A stretch of 64,000 nt of DNA, taken from Dakarella massiliensis. GTDB taxonomy: Bacteria > Pseudomonadota > Gammaproteobacteria > Burkholderiales > Burkholderiaceae_F. The stretch lies in contig NZ_CVTY01000005.1 in NCBI RefSeq assembly GCF_001182045.1, positions 186,001 to 250,000 on the forward strand, given 5' to 3'. Below are positions 19,736 through 28,160 of the stretch, piece by piece. Made by a program: the position numbers and the translations under genes. Position 1 is the stretch's first letter, and each line of letters opens with the position of its first letter. The notes under the pieces were generated by a model, which did no database searches, was not told the origin of the DNA, and saw nothing but the letters and a program-made list of their open reading frames with translations.

Positions 19736-20623
19736 ATGGTTATTTATATGCGGCTGTTATTTCGGCTTCTATCCATGATCCCGCTTTGGATAGTGCACCC
19801 GGTTGGCGGGGCGCTCGGCGCATTGGTCTGGCGTTGCTCGGCTAAATACCGAAGGAAAATGGCGGAGAATCTCGCGCAGGCTGGTTACGATTCCGACGCC
19901 TATTCTCCTGCTGTCAGCCGTGAGCTTGGAAAGCAGGCTGCGGAAACCGCGTGGATCTGGGGCAAGCCCCGCAAGGCGCTCATGAAGCACGTGTCAGCCA
20001 CGGCGGAGGCGGAGCGGATTATCGGGGACGCGCTCGCCTCGGGACGCCCCATTCTGTTCATCACGCCTCATATCGGAAGCTTCGAGGTGGCGCCTGTGTG
20101 GCTTGCCGAGCGGTTCCTTGCGGGAACGGACCGCTATATGGCAATCCTCTATCGGATTCCGAAGAAATCCATTCTGCAGAACGTGGTGCTGCATGGCCGC
20201 GAAACCCCCGGTATCCGGCCGGCCCCCGCAACGCTGAAGGGGGTGCGGATGCTCGTGTCATCCTTCCGCGGCGGACAGGTGGTCGGTGTGCTGCCGGATC
20301 AGGTGCCGTCAAAGGGTGAAGGGGTGTGGGTGAACTTCTTCGGACGCCCGGCCTACACGATGACGCTGCCGCTGAGGCTTGCCCATCAGTTTGATGCCGT
20401 GAAGATTGTGGCCTGGGGACGCCGGATCAGCAGCCGGGGCTGGGAAATTGACGCGAGGCTCTGGGATGAGCCGCTGACCGGAAATATGAAGGACGACGCG
20501 GTGACGATGAATCAGCATCTGGAACGCGTGATCCGTCTGCTTCCGGAGCAGTATCTCTGGGCCTATAACCGCTACAAGTGTCCGGCAGGCGTGAATCCGC
20601 CGGAGGAGCAGGCGAAGGAATGA
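19736..20623 (+). CDS. lpxL: Lipid A biosynthesis acyltransferase (LpxL/HtrB family), copy 1
   Basis: Inner-membrane enzyme that adds a secondary acyl chain to Kdo-lipid A precursor. 295 aa with an N-terminal membrane anchor (about residues 5-30). The catalytic HxxxxD/E box is HIGSFE and the downstream GVLPDQVPSKGEGVWVNFFG block is the second family signature. The gene ends at a stop overlapping the start of a second family member (ATGA), so the two are cotranscribed. The first ATG is taken; another in-frame ATG 12 bp further is possible. Which chain or position it acylates cannot be told from sequence. Confidence 0.9.
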   Translation: MVIYMRLLFRLLSMIPLWIVHPVGGALGALVWRCSAKYRRKMAENLAQAGYDSDAYSPAVSRELGKQAAETAWIWGKPRKALMKHVSATAEAERIIGDALASGRPILFITPHIGSFEVAPVWLAERFLAGTDRYMAILYRIPKKSILQNVVLHGRETPGIRPAPATLKGVRMLVSSFRGGQVVGVLPDQVPSKGEGVWVNFFGRPAYTMTLPLRLAHQFDAVKIVAWGRRISSRGWEIDARLWDEPLTGNMKDDAVTMNQHLERVIRLLPEQYLWAYNRYKCPAGVNPPEEQAKE

Positions 20624-21504
20624 AGAAAGTGAATGAAGTCTTGGCCCGTTTCTGGATCTGGGTTCTGGGGTGCTTCTACGGCACATCGATCCGGACCCGC
20701 GAGCGGTTTGGAGCGGTGATTGCCTGGATTCTCTGGTGGGCAATTCCGAAACGCCGCCATGTGGCGCTGACGAATCTGCGGCTCTGTTTCCCCGACTGGA
20801 CCGAGGAAAAGCGGGTGCGGATCGCAAAGCAGAATTGCCGCAATATGGGCCGCGCGGCACTGGATCACGCGGTGCTCTGGAAGGGAACGAAGGAAGAGCT
20901 TCAGGCCATGGTGAAGTTTGAGGGGCTTGATCTCGTGCTGGACACGGATAACCGACCGCTGATCGTTGTGTCGCCTCACTTCCTCGGGCTGGACGCGGCC
21001 GGCATTACCTTCAACACGTATGTGCGCGGCGTCTCGCTTTATCAGACGCAGTCCAACAAAGCCTGGGACAAGGCGGAGCTTGACGGCAGACTGCGCTTCT
21101 GCAACCCGATTCTGATCGCGAAGACCGGGCACTTTGATCTTCGGCCCGTTATCCGTGCGATGCGCGACGGACTTCCCTTCTACTATTTGCCGGATATGGA
21201 CCACGGCAGGCAGAATTCGATCTTCGTGCCGTTTTTCGGTGTGCCCGCCGCCACTCTGCCGATGGTGTCGCGTCTTGCCCGGCTGACGAAAGCGCACGTC
21301 GCCATGTGCATCACGGAGATGACGAAAGAGGGTTACTGTGTGCATATTTACAGGCTTGAAGGTTTCCCGACAGGAGACTACGAGGCCGATACAGCCCGCA
21401 TCAATCACGAGCTGGAGCAGTGGATCCTCAAGTTCCCGGACCAGTATCTGTGGACGCACCGGCGATTCAAAACACGCCCTGAAGGCGAACCTTCCATCTA
21501 TTGA
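20620..21504 (+). CDS. Lipid A biosynthesis acyltransferase (LpxL/LpxM family), copy 2
   Basis: Second lysophospholipid acyltransferase-type protein, 294 aa. The start at MKKVNEVLARFW is set by the ATGA overlap with copy 1 and a good ribosome site inside the end of copy 1. A longer in-frame start would overlap by 45 bp. The HxxxxD box is HFLGLD. The second block is YYLPDMDHGRQNSIFVPFFG, and the C-terminal QYLWTHRRFKTRP end is typical. The two neighbouring copies probably add different secondary acyl chains. dapF follows 30 bp later, probably in the same transcript, an arrangement familiar from Burkholderiales. Confidence 0.9.
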   Translation: MKKVNEVLARFWIWVLGCFYGTSIRTRERFGAVIAWILWWAIPKRRHVALTNLRLCFPDWTEEKRVRIAKQNCRNMGRAALDHAVLWKGTKEELQAMVKFEGLDLVLDTDNRPLIVVSPHFLGLDAAGITFNTYVRGVSLYQTQSNKAWDKAELDGRLRFCNPILIAKTGHFDLRPVIRAMRDGLPFYYLPDMDHGRQNSIFVPFFGVPAATLPMVSRLARLTKAHVAMCITEMTKEGYCVHIYRLEGFPTGDYEADTARINHELEQWILKFPDQYLWTHRRFKTRPEGEPSIY

Positions 21505-21534
21505 TTTGAGACCTATCTGACAGGAGCAGGAAAA

Positions 21535-22398
21535 ATGAAGCTGCAATTTACCAAGATGCATGGAGCCGGCAACGACTTCATCGTGATCGACAGCACGGAA
21601 GCTCCGTTCACCATGACGACGAACCAGCTCCGATTCATCGCCGACCGTCATCTCGGCATCGGCGCCGATCAGATCCTGATCGTTGAAAAGGCGCGGACCC
21701 CGGATACGGATTTCCGTTATCGGATCTTCAATCAGGATGGCGGCGAAGTGGAGATGTGCGGCAACGGTGCCCGCTGCTTCGCGCGCTTTGTCTATGACCG
21801 CGGTCTGACCACGAAGAAGAAGATCCGCGTTGAAACGATGAAGGGCAGCATTCAGCCGGAACTTCAGGATGACGGCCGCGTGAAGGTCGATATGGGAGCT
21901 CCGAGATTCCGTCCGGAAGAGATTCCGCTGGATACGACGGGCCTCTCTCACCTCTCCCGTGCTTCCGACACGCTCTGGGAAGTGAAGGCAGCGGGCTACA
22001 ACAACTGGGTGTCCGTGGTCTCTATGGGCAACCCCCACGCCGTCATGGTGGTGGGAGACGTGGAACAGGCTCCGGTGAGCACGGTGGGCCCCGCGATTGA
22101 AAATCATCCGGCTTTCCCGGAACGCGTGAATGTGGGCTTCCTGCAGGCTGTCAGCCGTACGGAAGGCAAGCTCCGCGTCTGGGAGCGCGGCGCAGGGGAG
22201 ACCCTCGCCTGCGGTACAGGCGCCTGCGCGGCTGCCGTTGCCGGTATGCGCCGCGGACTCTTCGACTCCGCGGTTGAGCTTCAGATGCACGGCGGCCGTC
22301 TGCGTATTGAGTGGGACGGCACGCCGACCGGCTCCGTCTTCCTGATCGGCCCGGCGGCAACCGTTTTCACGGGCGAAATTGACGTCCCCGCTATCTAA
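21535..22398 (+). CDS. dapF: Diaminopimelate epimerase
   Basis: Interconverts LL- and meso-diaminopimelate for lysine and peptidoglycan synthesis. The PLP-independent two-cysteine mechanism is visible: first catalytic Cys in [12 protein letters not shown], second in [14 protein letters not shown]. The N-terminal [15 protein letters not shown] signature is intact. 287 aa, slightly longer than E. coli (274). An AGGAGCAGG ribosome site lies before the ATG. Likely cotranscribed with the acyltransferases upstream and the methyltransferase 25 bp downstream. Confidence 0.97.
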   Translation: MKLQFTKMHGAGNDFIVIDSTEAPFTMTTNQLRFIADRHLGIGADQILIVEKARTPDTDFRYRIFNQDGGEVEMCGNGARCFARFVYDRGLTTKKKIRVETMKGSIQPELQDDGRVKVDMGAPRFRPEEIPLDTTGLSHLSRASDTLWEVKAAGYNNWVSVVSMGNPHAVMVVGDVEQAPVSTVGPAIENHPAFPERVNVGFLQAVSRTEGKLRVWERGAGETLACGTGACAAAVAGMRRGLFDSAVELQMHGGRLRIEWDGTPTGSVFLIGPAATVFTGEIDVPAI

Positions 22399-22423
22399 CA
22401 GTCAGTGAGTATAGGAAACCTCC

Positions 22424-23644
22424 ATGCAACAGCAGCCTATTGAAGTCGTTCTGGTGAAGGGCAGAGAAAAGTCTCTCCTCAAGCGCCACCCCTGGGTCTA
22501 TGAGAAGGCCATTGCCCGGGTGAATGGAAAGCCGGGCATGGGGGATCTCGTCCGGATCGTGGGCCACGACAGCCGGTTCCTCGCGTGGGCCTCCTGGTCG
22601 CCGAAGTCGGCAATCCGTGCCCGATGCTGGTCGTTCGATAAGGATGACGTGATCAATGAGGCGTGGTTCGAGGCCCGGATCCGCGAGGCCGTGGCGGCCC
22701 GTGAGGATCTTCGTTCCCGGTCGACCGCTCTGCGTCTTGTGTTTGGTGAAGCTGACAGGCTTCCCGGTCTGATCGTCGATCAGTACGGCGACTATCTGGT
22801 GTGCGAGATTCTGTCCGCCGGCATGGAGCAGAACCGCGAGCTGATTGCCCGGTTGCTGATGAAGGTTACCGGGGCTAAGGGGGTATTCGAGCGCTCGGAC
22901 GCTTCGGTCCGTGAGCGTGAGGGGCTTCCGAAGCGTTCCGGCCTGATCAGCGGCGAGGAGCCCCCGAAGGAAATCGAGATCGTGGAGGACGGTGTCCGCT
23001 ACGGGGTCGATGTCCGCATCGGGCATAAGACCGGCTTCTATATTGATCAGCGCGACAGCCGCTACACGGTTCAGCGTCTTGCCCGCGAGTTCCGTGAGAA
23101 AAACGGCCGCGGCATGTGCGCGCTCAACTGCTTCTGCTACACGGGCGGATTCTCTCTTGCCCTGATGGCGGGCGGAGCTGACAGCGTGGTTTCCGTGGAC
23201 TCGTCGGGCGAAGCGCTTGCGCTTGCCCGTGAGAATACCGAGCGGAATGGTTTCCCGCAGGACAAATGCGTGTGGGTCGAAGCCGATGTCTTTGAATATC
23301 TTAGAAAAGCGAGGGACCGCGGCGAGAAGTTTGACCTCATTATTCTCGATCCTCCCAAGTTTGCATCGACTCGTTATCATGTCGAACGGGCTGCGAGAGC
23401 CTATAAGGACATCAGTCTGAACGGTCTCAAGCTTCTTCGGACAGGCGGTCATCTGCTGACATTTTCCTGTTCGGGCGCAGTGGATGCGGATCTTTTCCAG
23501 AAGATTGTTGCCGGCGCGGTGTTTGACGCCGGTGTGAACGCCTGGATTGTCGGCCGGCTCGGAGCCGGAGCGGATCATCCGCTGCTCGTGACTTATCCGG
23601 AAGGGGAGTACCTGAAGGGACTTCACCTGCTCGTAAGGCCCTGA
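22424..23644 (+). CDS. rlmI: Class I SAM-dependent rRNA methyltransferase (RlmI-like)
   Basis: Predicted 23S rRNA 5-methylcytosine methyltransferase, 406 aa (E. coli RlmI 396). An N-terminal PUA-like domain covers about residues 1-80 (LLKRHPWVYEKAI). A bridging domain holds FGEADRLPGLIVDQYGDYL. The C-terminal Rossmann methyltransferase has NCFCYTGGFSLALMAGG, the DPPKFA catalytic-type motif and FSCSG with the nucleophilic Cys. Site specificity (E. coli C1962) is assumed by homology. The start uses GGAAACCTCC upstream, a modest ribosome site. Confidence 0.88.
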   Translation: MQQQPIEVVLVKGREKSLLKRHPWVYEKAIARVNGKPGMGDLVRIVGHDSRFLAWASWSPKSAIRARCWSFDKDDVINEAWFEARIREAVAAREDLRSRSTALRLVFGEADRLPGLIVDQYGDYLVCEILSAGMEQNRELIARLLMKVTGAKGVFERSDASVREREGLPKRSGLISGEEPPKEIEIVEDGVRYGVDVRIGHKTGFYIDQRDSRYTVQRLAREFREKNGRGMCALNCFCYTGGFSLALMAGGADSVVSVDSSGEALALARENTERNGFPQDKCVWVEADVFEYLRKARDRGEKFDLIILDPPKFASTRYHVERAARAYKDISLNGLKLLRTGGHLLTFSCSGAVDADLFQKIVAGAVFDAGVNAWIVGRLGAGADHPLLVTYPEGEYLKGLHLLVRP

Positions 23645-23671
23645 GAACTTATTAAGTAAGGAAGAGAAAGG

Positions 23672-24658
23672 ATGGCAGAATCATTAGCTGACACGCTGAT
23701 CCCCGTAACTATCGTGACGGGTTTCCTCGGCGCGGGAAAGACGACGCTTTTAAACCGGATTCTGAAGGAAGATCATCATCACCGCATCGCAGTGATTGAG
23801 AATGAGTACGGTGAAGCCGGTATCGATGATGACCTTCTGGTTCACAGCGAAGCCGAGCAGATTGTGTCCATGAATAATGGGTGCATCTGCTGCACGATCC
23901 GCGGCGACCTCTCCCGGATTCTGACCAAGCTCCGGATTCAGCGCGAAAAGGGCGAATCCAAGTTCGATTGGGTTGTGATCGAGACGACGGGTCTCGCGGA
24001 TCCGGGTCCGGTAGCCCAGACATTCTTCATGGACGATGTCGTGGCAGCCTTCTTCCGTCTGGATGGCGTGGTGACGGTGGTTGACGCGATGAATGGCGAC
24101 GCGACGCTCGACCAGCAGCCTGAAGCCCAGGCGCAGGTCGGTTTCGCTGACCGCATTCTTGTCAGCAAGACGGACCTTGTCGATGAGGAAAAGGCAAAAG
24201 CGCTTGAAGAGCGCCTCCGCGCCATGAATCTGCATGCCGATATGCGCCGCGTGAATATGGGCGACTGCCCGGTTGACGTGGTGATTGATATTCAGGGCTT
24301 CAATATCAGCGACGTGCTGAATGTGGCCCCGGATTTCCTTACGGGCGCGCATAAGCATCATCACAGCGACGAAATCAGCTCTTTCCTCTATGAATCGGAC
24401 CGCCCGTTTGATCCGCAGCGCTTTGAGCATTACTTCATGTCGCTGCTGAGTGTTTATGGTCAGGATCTGCTTCGCTACAAGGGCATTCTTTACCTTCAGG
24501 GCGCGGATCGTGAAATCGTGCTGCAGGGCGTTCATATGACGGCCGGCACTCAGGCTTTTGGTCCCTGGGAGGGCAGTCCCAAGTCCCGTATCGTCTTCAT
24601 TGGCAGAAATCTGCCGAAGGAAGCCCTGATCAAGGGTCTCGATGCCTGCCTCTGCTAG
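23672..24658 (+). CDS. CobW/COG0523 family GTPase (YjiA/ZigA-like metallochaperone)
   Basis: P-loop GTPase of the G3E family. Walker A is GFLGAGKTTLLNR, the metal-binding CxCC motif is GCICCTIRGDL, and ENEYGEAGIDDDLL, ETTGLADPGPVAQ and SKTDLV follow. A His-rich stretch AHKHHHSDE lies before the C-terminal CobW domain (SFLYESDRPFDPQRFEHY). Members deliver zinc or other metals to client proteins. It lies directly before dksA, a pairing that elsewhere is linked to zinc homeostasis, although a terminator separates the two here. 328 aa; no Zur-type operator recognised upstream. Confidence 0.9.
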   Translation: MAESLADTLIPVTIVTGFLGAGKTTLLNRILKEDHHHRIAVIENEYGEAGIDDDLLVHSEAEQIVSMNNGCICCTIRGDLSRILTKLRIQREKGESKFDWVVIETTGLADPGPVAQTFFMDDVVAAFFRLDGVVTVVDAMNGDATLDQQPEAQAQVGFADRILVSKTDLVDEEKAKALEERLRAMNLHADMRRVNMGDCPVDVVIDIQGFNISDVLNVAPDFLTGAHKHHHSDEISSFLYESDRPFDPQRFEHYFMSLLSVYGQDLLRYKGILYLQGADREIVLQGVHMTAGTQAFGPWEGSPKSRIVFIGRNLPKEALIKGLDACLC

Positions 24659-24680
24659 GAAAAAATACTAAAAATGGGAT

Positions 24681-24710
24681 AAGCGGCGGATTTTTCCTGC
24701 CGCTTTTTTT
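24681..24710 (+). terminator. Terminator after the CobW-family gene
   Basis: Stem of AAGCGGC with GCCGCTT around a T-rich loop, followed by a run of seven T. Confidence 0.8.
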
Positions 24711-24814
24711 AAATCGTGGTTTAATACGGTTTCCCCATTCCTTCTCAGGCTGAAGGAACAGGGTTCTCCTCCTCTGCAAAAGTCTGTTTTTTTAAACAGT
24801 GAGTTAGACACAAA

Positions 24815-25237
24815 ATGGCGACCAAGAAAAAAATCATCACCGAAAAAGAGCTTCTCAGCATGTCTGAGGACGAGTACATGAACGAAGATCAGCTGGCTTT
24901 CTTCCGTGCCCGTCTTGAAGCAATGGAGGCCCAGCTGCGCCACAATGCGGGTCAGACGACGGAGACGCTTCGCCAGACGCAGCTTGCTCCCGATCCGCTC
25001 GACCGGGCTACGATTGAAGAGGAGCACGCTCTGGAGCTTCGTACACGCGACCGCGAGCGCAAGCTTCTGAAGAAGGTTCAGGCAGCCATCAAGCGCATCG
25101 ACGAAGGAGAGTACGGCTGGTGCGCTGAGACGGGTGAACCGATCGGTGTCGCGCGCCTTCTCGCGCGTCCTACCGCCACGCTGTCGCTTGAAGCCCAGCA
25201 GCGCCGCGAACTGAAGCAGAAGATGTACAACGACTGA
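24815..25237 (+). CDS. dksA: RNA polymerase-binding transcription factor DksA (single-Cys zinc-finger variant)
   Basis: Binds the secondary channel of RNA polymerase and works with ppGpp in the stringent response. 140 aa. The coiled-coil tip motif DPLDRA keeps Asp60, Asp63 and Ala65. The zinc-finger region keeps only Cys103; the other three ligand positions are Thr106, Ser124 and Ala127 (GWCAETG and TLSLEAQ). Fold and location are otherwise normal, and such cysteine-poor forms are known in alpha- and betaproteobacteria. The leader contains a small palindrome (CTGTTT-TTTT-AAACAG) just before the start codon. Confidence 0.95.
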   Translation: MATKKKIITEKELLSMSEDEYMNEDQLAFFRARLEAMEAQLRHNAGQTTETLRQTQLAPDPLDRATIEEEHALELRTRDRERKLLKKVQAAIKRIDEGEYGWCAETGEPIGVARLLARPTATLSLEAQQRRELKQKMYND

Positions 25238-25264
25238 TCGCGGTTCCGCGCGCAGTCTGTTCAG

Positions 25265-25308
25265 AAAGAGGATCCCCTTGGCACACAGGAGGGCGGTCCT
25301 CTTTTTTT
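25265..25308 (+). terminator. Rho-independent terminator of dksA
   Basis: Long imperfect hairpin (AAAGAGGATCCCC with GGGCGGTCCTCTTT) ending in seven T, about 28 bp past the dksA stop. Confidence 0.75.
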
Positions 25309-25460
25309 GTTTACGCAAAGAAAATCCGGGTTTCGGGGAATCGTTTTCCGCATGAGGCTTTAGACTTGTGAGAAACAGCGGCCGCCGGCTGATATTTCTG
25401 ATTCAGCCGGAAGACCTGGGCGCTATCCGCCTTCTTCCAGAACTCTCTTGGAAATCCAAA

Positions 25461-27269
25461 ATGCTTTTTCGTATTCTCCGAAGACTCTATCTCGCACTGG
25501 ATACGACCCGTCGGGTTACGGCAAATATCCTGTTTGCCTTCGTGATGCTTCTCGTGATCGGGCTTATCTGGTACGGCTTCCGAACGCCGTCTATTCCGTC
25601 CAGCAGCATTTTGGAGATTGATATCAATGGCAAGGTCGTGATGCAGCCTTCGGCGCTTGTCGGCGGCAGGAACTGGGTCGCGAAAATGACCGGAACCCGT
25701 GTGGAGGAAACGACCGTTTCTGATGTGACGGACGCGCTTCGGGCCGCCAGATCGGACCGTCGGATCAAAGCCGTCCTTCTCCGGCTTGACCACATGACGG
25801 GAGCGGGTCCGGCGTCGATTTACGAAATCGGCAAGGCGATCAAGGATTATGAAGCCTCGGGGCACAAGGTCTACGCCTGGTCTGACAGCTTTACGCAGGC
25901 CCAGTGGGGTATCGCGTCGAATGCGAGTGAGATCTATCTGCATCCAATGGGCGAGGTGAAGGTCCGGGGGCTGGAAGCCACGAGTTTCTATCTGGGCAGT
26001 GTCCTCAATAAGCTCGGCGTCACGGTGAATGTTGCCAAGGCCGGGGCCTATAAGAGCGCGCCTGAGATGTTCACGAACAGCGCGCCGAGCGAAGACGCGC
26101 TCACCGCGCAGCGGTTCTGGCTGAATGACGAATGGGCTCAGCTCTCAGCCGCCATGGAAACCGGGCGGGGCCTCCCTCAGGGCTACCTTAAAGCCTGGAT
26201 GGATAATTACCTCGAGAACCTTCGCCGTGCCGGTGGTGACGCCGCCCGGATGGCAAAGGAAACGGGGCTTGTGAACGGCATTGCGAACTGGAATGATCTC
26301 AGGAGCCGCCTCGTCGGCCATGACTGTTTCTCGGGCGCCTGCGCGGGGGAATTCACATCTCTCGGAGAGTATCTCGGAGTGGCGCCTCTTCCGCATTCGA
26401 GCGGTGACGGTGCGGTGGGTGTCGTGACGCTTGAGGGTGAAATCACAGAGGAATCGGTCGGCAACGGAAACGCGAGCGCGAACGCGCTGATCGCGATGAT
26501 CCGGGACGCGGAGATGGATCCGAGTGTCAAGGCGGTAGTGCTTCGCATCAACTCTCCGGGCGGCAGCGCACTCGCGTCTGAAAAGATCCGTGAGGCTCTG
26601 ATTTCTCTTCGTAAGTCCGGTAAACCTCTCGTCGCCTATTTCGGCGATATGGCAGCCTCCGGCGGATACTGGGTGTCGACCGCCGCTCAGCGGGTGGTGT
26701 CGAATCCGCTTTCTATCACAGGATCAATCGGGGTCTACGGCATGATGCCGACCTTCGATAAGAGTCTCGCGAAGCTTGGAGTCGGCGTGAATTCCGAATC
26801 CACCGGGACGACCGGCATCAGTTCCTCTCCCCTTGTGCCTTTCACCGCCAACGCGAAGGCCGCGGCGGAGCTTCAGGTGAGTGATACCTACGCGAAGTTC
26901 CTTTACCGCGTGTCGCAGGCGAGAAACATGACGGTCGAAGCGGTAAACAGCGTGGCTCAGGGTCGGGTGTGGACCGGGCGCCAGGCAAAGGAGCGCGGGC
27001 TTGTTGATCAGCTGGGAACGTTTGATGACGCGGCTGAACAGGCGGCGAAGCTTGCCGGCATTGATAAGAGCTACGCGCTGAAATTCTTCGAGCCGCCGGC
27101 GACCGCGGGCGTCGCGGACGCGCTTCTTGCCCAGGTAGCGAGTGAAGCGGGGCTTCCGGTCTGGATGAGGACGCTTGCCGCCTCCGCGATCAGTGCGGCG
27201 GATCCCGCGTCGGGTGAACAGAAGACTTCGGACTTCATCCAGGCAAGGACGCTCTGGCAGGTGCGGTAG
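25461..27269 (+). CDS. sppA: Signal peptide peptidase SppA, 67K type
   Basis: Inner-membrane serine protease that degrades cleaved signal peptides. The start at MLFRILRRLY puts the single membrane anchor (about 21-40) at the N-terminus; an earlier GTG in frame would add 31 residues of doubtful value. The tandem-domain form has both catalytic residues: Lys198 in AGAYKSAPEMF of the first half and Ser400 in GDMAASGGYW of the second half. 602 aa against 618 for E. coli. It is followed by a bidirectional terminator, so it is a single-gene unit. Confidence 0.94.
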   Translation: MLFRILRRLYLALDTTRRVTANILFAFVMLLVIGLIWYGFRTPSIPSSSILEIDINGKVVMQPSALVGGRNWVAKMTGTRVEETTVSDVTDALRAARSDRRIKAVLLRLDHMTGAGPASIYEIGKAIKDYEASGHKVYAWSDSFTQAQWGIASNASEIYLHPMGEVKVRGLEATSFYLGSVLNKLGVTVNVAKAGAYKSAPEMFTNSAPSEDALTAQRFWLNDEWAQLSAAMETGRGLPQGYLKAWMDNYLENLRRAGGDAARMAKETGLVNGIANWNDLRSRLVGHDCFSGACAGEFTSLGEYLGVAPLPHSSGDGAVGVVTLEGEITEESVGNGNASANALIAMIRDAEMDPSVKAVVLRINSPGGSALASEKIREALISLRKSGKPLVAYFGDMAASGGYWVSTAAQRVVSNPLSITGSIGVYGMMPTFDKSLAKLGVGVNSESTGTTGISSSPLVPFTANAKAAAELQVSDTYAKFLYRVSQARNMTVEAVNSVAQGRVWTGRQAKERGLVDQLGTFDDAAEQAAKLAGIDKSYALKFFEPPATAGVADALLAQVASEAGLPVWMRTLAASAISAADPASGEQKTSDFIQARTLWQVR

Positions 27270-27297
27270 GCATCGGACTCGTTTCAGAACCCCAAAG

Positions 27298-27337
27298 AAA
27301 AACCCTCGCGCCGGTTGAAAGACCGGCCGAGGGTTTT
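27298..27337. terminator. Bidirectional terminator between sppA and the E1-like gene
   Basis: Long near-perfect stem (AAAACCCTCG...GCCGGT with ACCGGC...CGAGGGTTTT) with A-rich and T-rich flanks between convergent genes. Confidence 0.85.
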
Positions 27338-27368
27338 CTGATGTAAGGAGCGCGGGCTCCTTCCGGAA

Positions 27369-28121
27369 TTACTTTCCGCCGTGGCAGACGGGGCAGTCCG
27401 GATTCGGCTTCAGATTGAAAATCTGGAAGTCGTTATTCAGCACGTCAACCAGCATCACCTGGTTCTTGAGCGGCTTACCCATTCCGGTAGCGAGCTTGAT
27501 CGCTTCAGAGGCCTCCAGAGCCCCCATGATGCCGGTAAGCGAGGTGAGGACGCCGAGCGTGGAGGCCTTCAGATCCTTTTCCTCGTCCTCGGGGAACGCG
27601 CAGTCATAGCAGGGCGTATCAGACTCGCGGAAATCAAAGACACTTACCTGGCCCGCGCCTCGGATGGCGCCAGAGGTGACAAGCGGCTTACGCAGCTTAT
27701 GGCACACTCGGTTGATCGCGTGGCGGGTCTTCGAGTTGTCACAGCACTCGACCACAATGTCCGCGCGGGCCGCGAGCGGCTCGAGCGTTTCATCGTTGAT
27801 CGGCTCGGTGTAAGGCTCAACCGTCAGGTAGGGGTTGATTTCCTTCAGCGCGATCGCGCCGCTCTCGGCCTTATTCATCCCGACACGGGCATCCGTGTGG
27901 AGGAACTGGCGGGACAGATTGTTGACTTCCACGGTGTCGAAGTCGGCGAGGATGATCTTGCCGGCACCGGCCGCTGCGAGCAGCAGAGCAGCCGGGGAAC
28001 CGAGACCACCCGCACCGATCACGAGAAACGTCGTGTCCTTCAACTTTTGCTGACCCTTTTCTCCGAGCTCAGCAACGTTCATCTGGCGCAGATAGCGCTC
28101 TTTCTCTTTGGCTTCCATCAT
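27369..28121 (-). CDS. moeB: HesA/MoeB/ThiF family adenylyltransferase (E1-like)
   Basis: ATP-dependent enzyme that adenylates the C-terminus of a ubiquitin-like sulfur carrier (MoaD or ThiS). 250 aa, with GAGGLGSPAALLLAAAG as the nucleotide site, NLSRQFLH with the conserved Arg, and ECCDNSKTR. Zinc cysteines lie in CYDC and in CPVC near the end. The ATG is chosen for GAGG 10 nt upstream; a TTG two codons earlier is also in frame. MoeB and ThiF are hard to separate by sequence, so the symbol is tentative. It follows ctpA on the same strand, 39 bp away, a common Burkholderiales arrangement. Confidence 0.88.
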   Translation of the reverse strand: MMEAKEKERYLRQMNVAELGEKGQQKLKDTTFLVIGAGGLGSPAALLLAAAGAGKIILADFDTVEVNNLSRQFLHTDARVGMNKAESGAIALKEINPYLTVEPYTEPINDETLEPLAARADIVVECCDNSKTRHAINRVCHKLRKPLVTSGAIRGAGQVSVFDFRESDTPCYDCAFPEDEEKDLKASTLGVLTSLTGIMGALEASEAIKLATGMGKPLKNQVMLVDVLNNDFQIFNLKPNPDCPVCHGGK

Positions 28122-28160
28122 GAGCAATGAACCTCAAGTTTGGCGGGGGAAATAACCTGA

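Noticed and set aside
20572-22290. 572-codon minus-strand frame across lpxL copy 2 and dapF
   Set aside because: Crosses two well-supported plus-strand genes and has no domain or ribosome site.
23645-23671. Zur operator before the CobW-family gene
   Set aside because: The 27-bp gap has no AT-rich palindrome of the Zur type.
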